From Pseudomonadota bacterium (GTDB lineage Bacteria; Desulfobacterota; Desulfovibrionia; Desulfovibrionales; Desulfovibrionaceae): a stretch of DNA of 64,000 nucleotides. Positions 1-6,715 of the stretch are shown one piece after another. Made by a program: the position numbers and the translations under genes. The stretch spans positions 1-64,000 of the forward strand of contig JAEZYD010000023.1 in NCBI GenBank assembly GCA_023419375.1. The letters run 5' to 3'. The notes below the pieces were generated by a model that ran no database searches, was not told where the DNA came from, and saw nothing but the letters and a program-made list of their open reading frames with translations. Numbering within the stretch: position 1 is the first letter of the stretch; every line of letters starts with the position of its first letter.

Positions 1-64
1 CGCCAGCCTCGGCTTGCCGCAAGATCTCAATAATCTGCTCTTCGGTGAATCTGCTACGTTTCAT
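1..64 (-). CDS. IS3-family transposase OrfA, N-terminal fragment (cut by window edge)
   Basis: The first 21 codons read on the minus strand give MKRSRFTEEQIIEILRQAEA followed by G. This is the characteristic N-terminus of the small OrfA protein of IS3-family elements (IS407-like group), which carries the helix-turn-helix that binds the element ends and is extended by frameshifting into OrfB. The reading frame runs off the left edge, so whether the element is intact cannot be seen. The sequence between the start codon and position 126 looks like the element's terminus. Family assignment rests on this short stretch only. Confidence 0.75.
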   Translation of the reverse strand, partial: MKRSRFTEEQIIEILRQAEAG

Positions 65-126
65 TCTTGTGCTCCTATGTCAGGAACACTAACTTTTCAA
101 TGGCATACTTTTCGGGGGGAGGGTCA
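62..126 (-). mobile_element. Terminal end of an IS3-family insertion sequence
   Basis: Read on the minus strand, 126 down to 108 gives TGACCCTCCCCCCGAAAAG, followed by a short leader and then the OrfA start at 64. A TGACC-type terminus rich in C just upstream of OrfA is typical of IS3-family inverted repeats. The other end and any target-site duplication lie outside the window. The exact boundary at 126 is inferred from the terminal TG...CA rule. Confidence 0.6.
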
Positions 127-1330
127 CTTCTTCTTCTTCCTTGCTCCACAGCATCCCCCTGGCTGAAATCCCTTGCCCCCCCATGCTCGCAGTTCTGCCC
201 GAGCCTGTCAGGCGCATTTACGCAAACCCGTCTTTTACGCCCTGAATGCGTCAGCGCCGAAATTTTGATGCTCACGTACTTGAGTACGCTGCGCTCAAAA
301 TCCCGGCGCTTCCTTTTCAGGCCGCAAAAACCGTATTTTGCAAACTCGCCCAACACCCGCACATCGCCTCCGCATCCGCTCCGGCGAGTCTAAGGAAGGC
401 AACTTCACGACCATCTCTTGATGGAGGATATCCTTCTCTTACTCGCCACTTATCCGTTGGGTCATGGGTGAATGGAATTTGCCATTATCATAGGCACCTT
501 GTTGATACGACCTGCAAAAGCCCGGTGAAATGTAGCGCCGCAGTTATCTCCTTACCATGACCGTTGGAAGGCCGCTGGCTGGTGTGACTAGAGAAAAGTA
601 ATTTCACACCATACTTGAGCATAATGGGAATTGGGAGAGTTGGCTGAAACGCCCTCCACACAAATTTGTGCATTCACTCAACACCAGCCATCACTTCCAC
701 TCACGGCGCGGCAAGTCTAAGGAAGATGATCTCTCGGTCTTCTTTTCATGGCGAGCGGATTTTTTTATGACGCGTGGATACTTAATTTTTTACGAGGACT
801 GAGATAGTTGGCTGAAACGGATTCCACCCAGAGCGAAAGCGCCTTCTGGCATTTACGCGGCGCGAAGGGAGATCACCTGACCGCGCGCAGCGAGGGAAGG
901 AAGCTCCCGCAGCAGATGCCGCGTTGCCCTCGCCATACTGAGGTAATTGATAACCTTCTTAGGGGGTGTTCCGGGGGGAGTGCAGAGGGGGCCAAGGAGG
1001 GGCGCAGCCCCTAACAGGCCCCCTTTGCCCCTCGCCGGGAAGGCGAACCTGCCCGCCGCACAGGCGTCCAAACCCCGCCGGACGGCGGAAGCACATGCCC
1101 GAAGGGCGGAAAAAGACTCCAGCTTTACTGTGGACCTAAATTGCGGGCCGCACAGGCGTCCCCGTCCAGTTGAGGCGCATGAGAATCGTATCAATGTGGC
1201 CGCGTTGGACGGCTGATTTCTTGCTTGTTTAGATGCTCGTCCCATTAATGCTGGAGATGATGCCCTTAGTGTTTGCCTGTGCTTTGCCCCTTTGCCCGGA
1301 CTAAGGCTTCTGACTCATGCGGCATTACGC
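127..1330. other. Gene-free, repeat-rich stretch between IS end and DUF362 gene
   Basis: No reading frame here has a convincing product. Several open frames on both strands overlap one another and have atypical composition. Visible structure: a 12-base direct repeat AGTCTAAGGAAG at 387-398 and 714-725; a 14-base direct repeat AGTTGGCTGAAACG at 638-651 and 806-819; a nested inverted repeat at 986-1024; and a 15-base direct repeat GCCGCACAGGCGTCC at 1055-1069 and 1147-1161. It looks like accumulated mobile-element or dispersed-repeat debris. Confidence 0.6.
986..1024. repeat. Nested GC-rich inverted repeat
   Basis: The outer arms are AGGGGGCC (986-993) and GGCCCCCT (1017-1024). Inside them, AGGGGC (998-1003) and GCCCCT (1007-1012) form a second perfect arm pair around GCA. 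No T-tract follows on either strand, so it is not a classic terminator. The form suggests a dispersed palindromic element, but copy number cannot be judged from one window. Confidence 0.6.
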
Positions 1331-1354
1331 AAAAAAGGCCGGGTTACCCCGGCC
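1331..1354 (-). terminator. Rho-independent terminator of the DUF362 gene
   Basis: GGCCGGG (1337-1343) and CCCGGCC (1348-1354) pair around a short loop. On the minus strand the hairpin is followed by six U residues (A-run 1331-1336). It lies about 25 bases beyond the stop of the minus-strand gene ending at 1381. Confidence 0.85.
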
Positions 1355-1380
1355 AGTTTTGCTCTTGCAATAATTGCTGC

Positions 1381-2514
1381 TTATTTCACCACAATCAGAT
1401 CATATTCACGAGTGCCAAGGCCGATTTTTTCGGCATGCTCAAGACAGGCACGCCACTCGGATTCAGGGCCTGAATTTTTAAAGTGGTCGTGGTGGTCCAC
1501 AAAGCCTTTTTTCGCAATATTTTCCGCAAGCTGGCTGCCAGGCAGGGGCTTTGCCTTCATGCAGGCATCCACGCAGGCCTGATCAAGCGCCAACGGGTCA
1601 AATGAGGCGAACATGCCGATATTGGGCAGAATGGGCGCGTCATTCTCGCCATGGCAATCGCAGTTGGGCGAAACGTCAACAATCAGAGAAATATGAAAGT
1701 GCGGGCGACCGTCCAGCACGGCCTTGGTGTATTCCGCCATTTTGTAGTTAAGCATTTCAATGGCGGCATCATGCGCGAAAGAAATGGCGTCAAAATTACA
1801 CGCGCCCAGGCAGCGGCCACAGCCCACGCAGTTATTGTGGTCAACCGTGGTTTTCTTGGTTTCGGCGGAGTAGTGCAAGGCGTCATTGGCGCACTGCTTG
1901 ATGCAGGCCTTGCAGCCAACGCACAGCGATTCGTTTATGTTGGCCTGGCCGTTGCTGTGCTGTTCCGTTTTACCGGCGCGCGATCCGCAACCCATGCCGA
2001 TATTCTTGATGGCTCCGCCAAAGCCGGTCATTTCATGCCCCTTAAAGTGGGTGAGGCTGATGAAAATATCGGCATCCATGACGGCGCGGCCAATCTTGGC
2101 TTCCTTGACATATTCGCCCCCAGCAACGGGCACCAGTGCTTCGTCCGTGCCTTAGAGTCCGTCGCCAATGATGATGGGACAATTCACCGTAAGGGGCGTA
2201 AAACCGTTCTGCCAGGCGCATTCCAGATGTTCCAGGGCATTTTTGCGGCTGCCAGGATACATGGTGTTGCAATCGGTCAAGAAAGGCTTGCCGCCAAAAT
2301 CCTTGACCGTGTCAACAACCGCGCGCGCATAGTTGGGGCGCAGGTAGCTGATGTTGCCAAGCTCCCCAAAGTGCAGTTTGATGGCAACAAAGCGGCCCTT
2401 CATATCAATATGGCCGATGCCAGCTTTTTTGATCATTTTCTTCAGCTTGGTGGGCAAGCCATCGCCAAAAGCCTTGGTGCGAAAATCTGTAAAATACACC
2501 TTTGCTTTTTCCAT
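1381..2514 (-). pseudogene. DUF362 / 4Fe-4S ferredoxin-type protein, interrupted by an in-frame TAA
   Basis: The minus strand encodes a DUF362-family protein (377 codons). The N-terminal part (to codon 120, ending in IIIGDGL) and the C-terminal part (resuming with GTDEALVPVAGGEYV) are in the same frame, separated only by a TAA at 2152-2154. The second part carries two ferredoxin-like clusters, CVGCKACIKQC and CVGCGRCLGAC, expected to hold two [4Fe-4S] centres. Family members usually have a lysine or arginine at the stop position, so a single substitution such as AAA to TAA would explain it. A GTG at 2131-2133 could restart translation of the iron-sulfur half. TAA is not a selenocysteine or pyrrolysine codon. 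Either this is a recent nonsense mutation or a sequencing error. Function of the family is unclear. Confidence 0.85.
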
Positions 2515-3029
2515 AAGTATTCACCTTTGCGTTTAGCTGTATGAACCGGAAAGATTGCATTGCACAATTGAACGTGAGTCCAAAAGAGCAGCAACTTGTG
2601 AGCGGTTGCAATTTTTTTGTTTCCCACTTTCTTGGGCGCGGGCTGCCATGAGGAGAATACTGCCTGCGGCATGGGGCTGCCAAGAGCGGGCGAGCCATAA
2701 TCCCGAAATTTTCATACCCCTGCCAAGGGGGAAATCGCTAGCACGATTCTCCTGTTTATTTGCCTTATTCTCCAAAATCATAATCTGGGCAGATGGTTAT
2801 GCTGCCGAATATGCCTTGCGCGGCCCAAACAAATGAATCTGCTTGACTTATTATACGACCGGTCTAATAATTGGCTTGCGAAACGGGGAGCAGCCCAATT
2901 TTTTGCAAGTGATTGCAAGCCCTATGCGCAAGAATCATCCATGCCTCCCAACCCCGTTCAGGCTGCCCCCAAAAATCTGCCAAAGGGCTTCTAAGGCCCC
3001 AATAGATCACCCCAAAAGAGGATAGAACT
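2515..3029. other. Intergenic region upstream of the flavoredoxin operon
   Basis: No gene is seen in this 515-base spacer between the divergent DUF362 and flavoredoxin genes. The part near the plus-strand operon holds a promoter and a TetR-type operator (2843-2871), and an SD-like AGAGGAT lies just before the ATG at 3030. The remainder has only short overlapping frames with no recognisable product. Confidence 0.6.
2843..2871 (+). promoter_or_regulatory. Promoter with TetR-type operator for flavoredoxin/nitroreductase operon
   Basis: TTGACT (2843-2848) is a good -35 element. TAATAA (2865-2870) can serve as -10 with a 16-base spacer. Between them lies CGACCGGTCT (2856-2865) with the perfect palindrome GACCGGTC at 2857-2864. 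The same core occurs in front of the tetR gene at 5602-5611. A repressor bound here would block polymerase. NemR-type TetR regulators are known to use a TAGACC/GGTCTA palindrome. Confidence 0.7.
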
Positions 3030-3569
3030 ATGGAAAGGAAAAAGATCATCGTTGCCGAATACGCCAAAAATATTCTTGAAGCTCTGCCCAAGGGCATATT
3101 GCTCACTTCAAAGGCGGATGGCCGGGTAAACAGCATGACCATTGGCTGGGGAACCCTTGGCATTGACTGGTCCAGCCCGGTATTTGTGGCCTATGTGCGC
3201 GAGCACCGCTTTACACGCGAATTGCTGGATAAAAATCCCGAGTTTACCGTCAACGTGCCTTTTGGCGAATACAACAAAAAAATCATTGGTATTTGCGGCG
3301 CGAAATGCGGGCGCAATCTTGATAAAATTTCTGAAGCTGGCCTGACCCTTGTGGATTCAGAACTTGTTTCTGTGCCCGCCATCAAGGAGCTGCCCCTCAC
3401 CCTTGAGTGCAAGATCGTGTACAAGCAGAAGCAGGATCTCCCCAGCCTGATCTCCGAATACCAGTCAAAGTTTTATCCTCAGGATGTTGACGGTTCAGCG
3501 GTTGGAGCAAACCGCGATGCGCACATCGCCTATTATGGCGAAATTGTCAGCGCGTATATTCTGCAATAA
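3030..3569 (+). CDS. Flavoredoxin-like flavin reductase-domain protein
   Basis: A 179-residue protein of the flavin reductase-like (FMN-binding split barrel) family. The N-terminal half has the family pattern: PKGILLTSKADGRVNSMTIGW, then FVAYVREHRFTRELLDKNPEFTVNVP, which forms the flavin site. D. gigas flavoredoxin, an electron carrier used in thiosulfate reduction, has this fold. The neighbours (nitroreductase, TetR, DJ-1 protein) make a role in electrophile or oxidant detoxification at least as likely here. The start is fixed by AGAGGAT at 3017-3023. It is predicted to be the first gene of a two-gene operon, repressed by the TetR protein through the palindrome in its promoter. It is soluble, with no signal peptide. 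Confidence 0.85.
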   Translation: MERKKIIVAEYAKNILEALPKGILLTSKADGRVNSMTIGWGTLGIDWSSPVFVAYVREHRFTRELLDKNPEFTVNVPFGEYNKKIIGICGAKCGRNLDKISEAGLTLVDSELVSVPAIKELPLTLECKIVYKQKQDLPSLISEYQSKFYPQDVDGSAVGANRDAHIAYYGEIVSAYILQ

Positions 3570-3604
3570 ATTAATTTGGCAGCACAATAACCAAGGGGGT
3601 TCCC

Positions 3605-4102
3605 ATGAAGGAGATTTTCCACAGGGTCAGCGTGCGCAAGTTTGAAGACCGCGCCGTTGAAAGTGACAAGGTCGAGCAGGTGCTGCGCGCCGCCATGGCC
3701 GCACCCTCTGCGGGCAATCAGCAGCCGTGGGACTTTTATGTGGTGACATCCAGAGAAAAGTTGCACGCCCTTGCTCAGGTGAGCCCATATGCGGGGAGCG
3801 CGGCAGAAGCTCCACTCGCCATTGTGGCTGCTTATCGGCAGGAGGGCTGTCGCTTTCCGCAATATGCGCAGATTGATCTTGCCATAGCCATGCAAAATAT
3901 CTGGCTGGCGGTGGATTCGCTGGGCTTGGGCGGCGTGTGGCTTGGTGTGGCCCCTGACGAAGACCGGATGGAAAAGGTGGAAAAAATTCTGCCTGTGGCT
4001 GCTGGGCAGAGGGCCTTTGCCATTTTCCCTCTTGGCTATCCTGCGGAGCAAAAATCGCAGCAGGACAGGTTTGATGTGGAGCGTATCCACTACGTGAAAT
4101 AA
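3605..4102 (+). CDS. Nitroreductase family protein (FMN/NAD(P)H)
   Basis: A 165-residue, single-domain nitroreductase-fold protein. Near the N-terminus it has the diagnostic phosphate-binding stretch SVRKFEDRAV, then the conserved AAPSAGNQQPWDFYVV. The C-terminal part has the usual LGLGGVWLG and a final LGYPAE segment that closes over FMN. Such enzymes use NAD(P)H to reduce nitro compounds, quinones or flavins. The short length (about 165 rather than 200-220) is typical of the compact subgroup. It begins 35 bases after the flavoredoxin-like gene, so the two are likely co-transcribed. The substrate is unknown. The gene ends in a pair of hairpins facing a convergent gene. Confidence 0.88.
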   Translation: MKEIFHRVSVRKFEDRAVESDKVEQVLRAAMAAPSAGNQQPWDFYVVTSREKLHALAQVSPYAGSAAEAPLAIVAAYRQEGCRFPQYAQIDLAIAMQNIWLAVDSLGLGGVWLGVAPDEDRMEKVEKILPVAAGQRAFAIFPLGYPAEQKSQQDRFDVERIHYVK

Positions 4103-4107
4103 TTTGG

Positions 4108-4202
4108 GGCCCGGCTTCCGGCCTTGTGTCGAAGCCGGGCCAAGGCCAAGAAAAAAAGCCCGGTTCCTCCAAATAATGGGGAACCGGGCTTTGCCGTTTT
4201 TT
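4108..4202. terminator. Bidirectional terminator between convergent genes
   Basis: There are two perfect hairpins. The first is GGCCCGGCTTC (4108-4118) with GAAGCCGGGCC (4131-4141). The second is AAAGCCCGGTTCC (4155-4167) with GGAACCGGGCTTT (4180-4192). The second is flanked by an A-run on the left (4151-4157) and T-rich sequence on the right, so it can work for the nitroreductase gene and for the opposing DJ-1 gene. Confidence 0.85.
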
Positions 4203-4214
4203 CTACGAGATAAC

Positions 4215-4880
4215 TTACCTCAGCCGTTCAAGTACCGCCTGGGCAATGGGTTCGCTGGAGGCCGGGTTTTGCCCGGTTATGAGCTTGCCGTCCACTTCCA
4301 CATGCGGTGCCCACATGGGGCCGACCACAAACTTTGCTCCTTCGCCGCGCAACGTTGTCTCCAGCATAAAGGGAACGGCCTTTTCCAGCTGCATGGCAAT
4401 TTCTTCATCATCGGTAAAGGCCGTTATGGTTTTGCCCGCCACAAGAGGGGAGCCGTCAGGCTTTTTGGCGCCGATCAGCCCCGCCGGGCCGTGGCACACT
4501 GCCGCAATGATCTTGTCTGCTTTGGCAAAATCGTTGAGCAGGCGTTTCAGCTCGGCATCGGTGGCAAAATCCATCATGGTGCCGTGCCCGCCAGGCAAAA
4601 AGATGGCGTCAAAGCCCTCGGCCTGAATCTCCTTGAGAGGTGCAGAATTTTTCAGCAGTTCAAGGATGTCGGGCCATTTGGCAACAGAGGCATCGTCAAG
4701 GCTGTGGGGATCAACGGGCACCGCGCCGCCCTCGGGGCTGGCAACGGTTATGGAGAGGCCAGCCTTTGCCAGCGCAAGATAGGGATCCGCGATTTCTTCA
4801 AGCCACACGCCTGTTTTTCTGCCGTTGGTCAGGGCATCGGCGCTGGTCGTAACCATGAGTATTTTTTTCTGCGCGTTCAT
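4215..4880 (-). CDS. DJ-1/PfpI (Hsp31-like) class I glutamine amidotransferase-fold protein
   Basis: A 221-residue protein of the DJ-1/PfpI superfamily, closest in pattern to Hsp31/glyoxalase III-like members. It has the early GVWLEEIADPYLAL segment, GHGTMMDF, and the nucleophile elbow AVCHGPAGL with the catalytic cysteine followed by histidine. Relatives act as chaperones, deglycases or glutathione-independent glyoxalases. The start at MNAQKK is chosen because earlier codons do not match the family. It lies downstream of the tetR gene on the same strand, about 125 bases from that gene's stop, and may be transcribed with it. With the flavoenzymes next door this suggests defence against reactive carbonyls, by analogy with NemR-controlled genes of E. 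coli. Confidence 0.85.
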   Translation of the reverse strand: MNAQKKILMVTTSADALTNGRKTGVWLEEIADPYLALAKAGLSITVASPEGGAVPVDPHSLDDASVAKWPDILELLKNSAPLKEIQAEGFDAIFLPGGHGTMMDFATDAELKRLLNDFAKADKIIAAVCHGPAGLIGAKKPDGSPLVAGKTITAFTDDEEIAMQLEKAVPFMLETTLRGEGAKFVVGPMWAPHVEVDGKLITGQNPASSEPIAQAVLERLR

Positions 4881-5005
4881 AAGAATGCTCGCTGTTATAT
4901 GTGTGGTACAGGTTGGGATGCCGCATATTTGGGCTGGCAGTGGCCTGGGCATGCGCGGGCTTGGCCGCTGCTTGAGCCCTGCCGTTTCTTTGTTGCGGCG
5001 TAGAA

Positions 5006-5590
5006 TTATGCTGCTGTTAAAACCCTTGTGAACAGCACGTTCACAAATTGTTTCAGTGGCTCGGGCGAGCGCATGACCTTTGCCCGCAAGATGGCTCCCT
5101 CCCAGCCAGAGAGCAGAAAACCTGCAAGCAACTGGGGATCAAGCCCCGGATTCAGTTCGCCAACCTGTTGCGCTTCGTGCAGGCACTTGGCAAAAAGCCC
5201 GAGCCAGTCGTGGAAGACTTCTTCCAGGCGGCATCTGAACCGTTCGCTCTGGGCGGCCAGCTCCTGGCCCAGATTCCCGATGAGGCAACCCTTGCTGAAG
5301 TTGTCCTGCACTGTACGCTCGATGCTTTCCTCCAGATACCTGCGGATGCGCTGGAGCGGGGTCAGCGTTTCGTCATCAAGGTAGCCGTGCAGTTTTTTTG
5401 TATAGTTTTCAGCAAAGAGGTTGATGACCTCGATGCCGAAGTTTTCCTTGGTGCCAAAATGGTGGTAGAATGAGCCTTTCGGCACGCCCGCCGCCTTGAG
5501 TATGGCTTCTATGCCTGTGGCGTTGAAGCCGGAAACAGCGACTATTTCAACACCAGCGGCAATAATTTTTTCTCGTGCGCTTTCTTTCAT
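5006..5590 (-). CDS. TetR/AcrR-family repressor, NemR/AcuR-like
   Basis: A 194-residue regulator. The N-terminal helix-turn-helix is clear: GIEAILKAAGVPKGSFYHHF, residues about 25-45. The C-terminal part has GCLIGNLGQELAAQSERFR, a signature of the NemR/AcuR branch, whose members sense electrophiles (quinones, bleach, methylglyoxal, acrylate). Three cysteines lie in the C-terminal domain (in GCLIG, FRCRL and AKCLH), and cysteine oxidation or alkylation is how NemR senses its signals. The palindrome AGACCGGTCT sits 12 bases before its start codon and again in the flavoredoxin promoter, so autoregulation plus control of that operon is predicted. Ligand and exact operators are inferred. Confidence 0.88.
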   Translation of the reverse strand: MKESAREKIIAAGVEIVAVSGFNATGIEAILKAAGVPKGSFYHHFGTKENFGIEVINLFAENYTKKLHGYLDDETLTPLQRIRRYLEESIERTVQDNFSKGCLIGNLGQELAAQSERFRCRLEEVFHDWLGLFAKCLHEAQQVGELNPGLDPQLLAGFLLSGWEGAILRAKVMRSPEPLKQFVNVLFTRVLTAA

Positions 5591-5601
5591 GTCTAAAAAT
5601 T

Positions 5602-5611
5602 AGACCGGTCT
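5602..5611 (-). promoter_or_regulatory. TetR-type operator in front of tetR
   Basis: AGACCGGTCT is a perfect 10-base palindrome beginning 12 bases upstream of the tetR start (5590). Its core matches the element at 2856-2865. It is predicted to be an autoregulatory operator. Confidence 0.75.
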
Positions 5612-5821
5612 GATAGTGATGTCAATATCTGCTGTGCGCAGTTTTTTATCAACTTGGCGCGGGCAATGTGAACTGGGGTGGATGCTTGGATAGCAAGTGG
5701 AGGCTTGAGGCTGAAGTCTGTACGCAAACGCGGAAAGCTAGTTCAAAATAAGCGGATTTGGCAGAAGCAGGGCAGAAAATAAGGAGGGGGATGCAAGTAT
5801 GACGGCGTGATTTCTGGAGGG

Positions 5822-5857
5822 TGCCGGGGCTGCCGACCCGATGTCGGCAACCCCGGC
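5822..5857. repeat. Hairpin downstream of the phosphodiesterase gene
   Basis: GCCGGGGCTGCCGAC and GTCGGCAACCCCGGC form a long stem with a single mismatch around CCGAT. It lies about 30 bases past the stop of the minus-strand gene ending at 5890. No T-tract follows on the minus strand, so it may stabilise the 3' end or act as a weak terminator. Confidence 0.5.
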
Positions 5858-5889
5858 CCGCTTGCGCGGGTGTTTCATGTCGGGAAACG

Positions 5890-6711
5890 CTATTGGGTAG
5901 GATTCACCGAGCCAGCAAAGGGATACGGCCCGGCAAACGTAGCCTGCACTGCAATCTGGCAGATGTGGGAATTCCACACGCCGTTGTCAAAGTGGTGGAG
6001 CAGATAGCCCGGCGTTTCCATGCGGAAGGTGTCGCCGCCCTCGGGGGAAAGATCAAGGTCTATCTGCATGGAAACCGCAGGCGCAGTCATGGCGATCCGC
6101 CCATGCCACTCGGTGACGATGGGGCGGTGCATGTGGCCGAAATTCAGCCGCATCTGCGGGTTGCGCTCTACAATTGCTGCGAAGCGCTCCACATTTTCAA
6201 AAGGTTCGTCCATGGCCCCCATGCCCGTTACAAACGGGGGGTGGTGCATAAAGAACATGGTTGGCGTATCCGGGCGCTTTGCCAGTTCACGCTCCAGCCA
6301 GTCGCCGGTTTCGGCGGGGAAGTGGCCGGAATGGGAGCCGGGGCTCATGCTGTCCATCATGATCAGCCGCAGGTTTTCTTCTTCCACCGTATAGCAGAGG
6401 TAGGGCGCGATATCTTCCTTGGCCGGGCACCAGTGGGGCATTACCTCGCGCAGGCGGTCGCGCCTGTCGTGGTTGCCGGGCACGGCGTACACGGGCACCC
6501 CGATGGGGGAGAGCTCGTCGTGCAGGATGTGATATGCGTTAAGGTCTCCGCTGTCGGCGAGGTCGCCTGTGATGACAATAATATCCGGCTGTTGCGTCAG
6601 GCTTTTCACGTGAGCCACGGCTTCGTCCAGGCAACGCCGGGTATCTACCACCCTGAAAGACAGGCTGTGGTCACCCCGCAGGTGCGTGTCTGAAAGTTGC
6701 AATATACGCAT
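5890..6711 (-). CDS. Class III cyclic nucleotide / glycerophosphodiester phosphodiesterase (CpdA/GpdQ-like)
   Basis: A 273-residue calcineurin-like metallophosphoesterase. All metal-site motifs are visible in order: D8-x-H10, GD at 49-50 within GDLADSGD, GNHD at 79-82, HHPP near 155, and GHMHR near 190. This arrangement is that of class III phosphodiesterases (CpdA hydrolyses cAMP; GpdQ hydrolyses glycerophosphodiesters). It begins four bases after the stop of the MHS transporter gene and is surely co-transcribed, which hints that it may process the imported substrate or a signal linked to it. Substrate cannot be decided from sequence. Cytoplasmic, no signal peptide. Confidence 0.88.
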   Translation of the reverse strand: MRILQLSDTHLRGDHSLSFRVVDTRRCLDEAVAHVKSLTQQPDIIVITGDLADSGDLNAYHILHDELSPIGVPVYAVPGNHDRRDRLREVMPHWCPAKEDIAPYLCYTVEEENLRLIMMDSMSPGSHSGHFPAETGDWLERELAKRPDTPTMFFMHHPPFVTGMGAMDEPFENVERFAAIVERNPQMRLNFGHMHRPIVTEWHGRIAMTAPAVSMQIDLDLSPEGGDTFRMETPGYLLHHFDNGVWNSHICQIAVQATFAGPYPFAGSVNPTQ

Positions 6712-6715
6712 GATG

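Noticed and set aside
853..1245. Overlapping open frames on both strands in the left gene-free region
   Set aside because: They lie over the palindrome and direct repeats, have low-complexity composition, no clear ribosome site and no recognised domain.
2152..2154. Possible recoding of the DUF362 stop (selenocysteine or pyrrolysine)
   Set aside because: The codon is TAA, not TGA or TAG, and the family has Lys/Arg rather than Cys at the position, despite selA being present in the genome.
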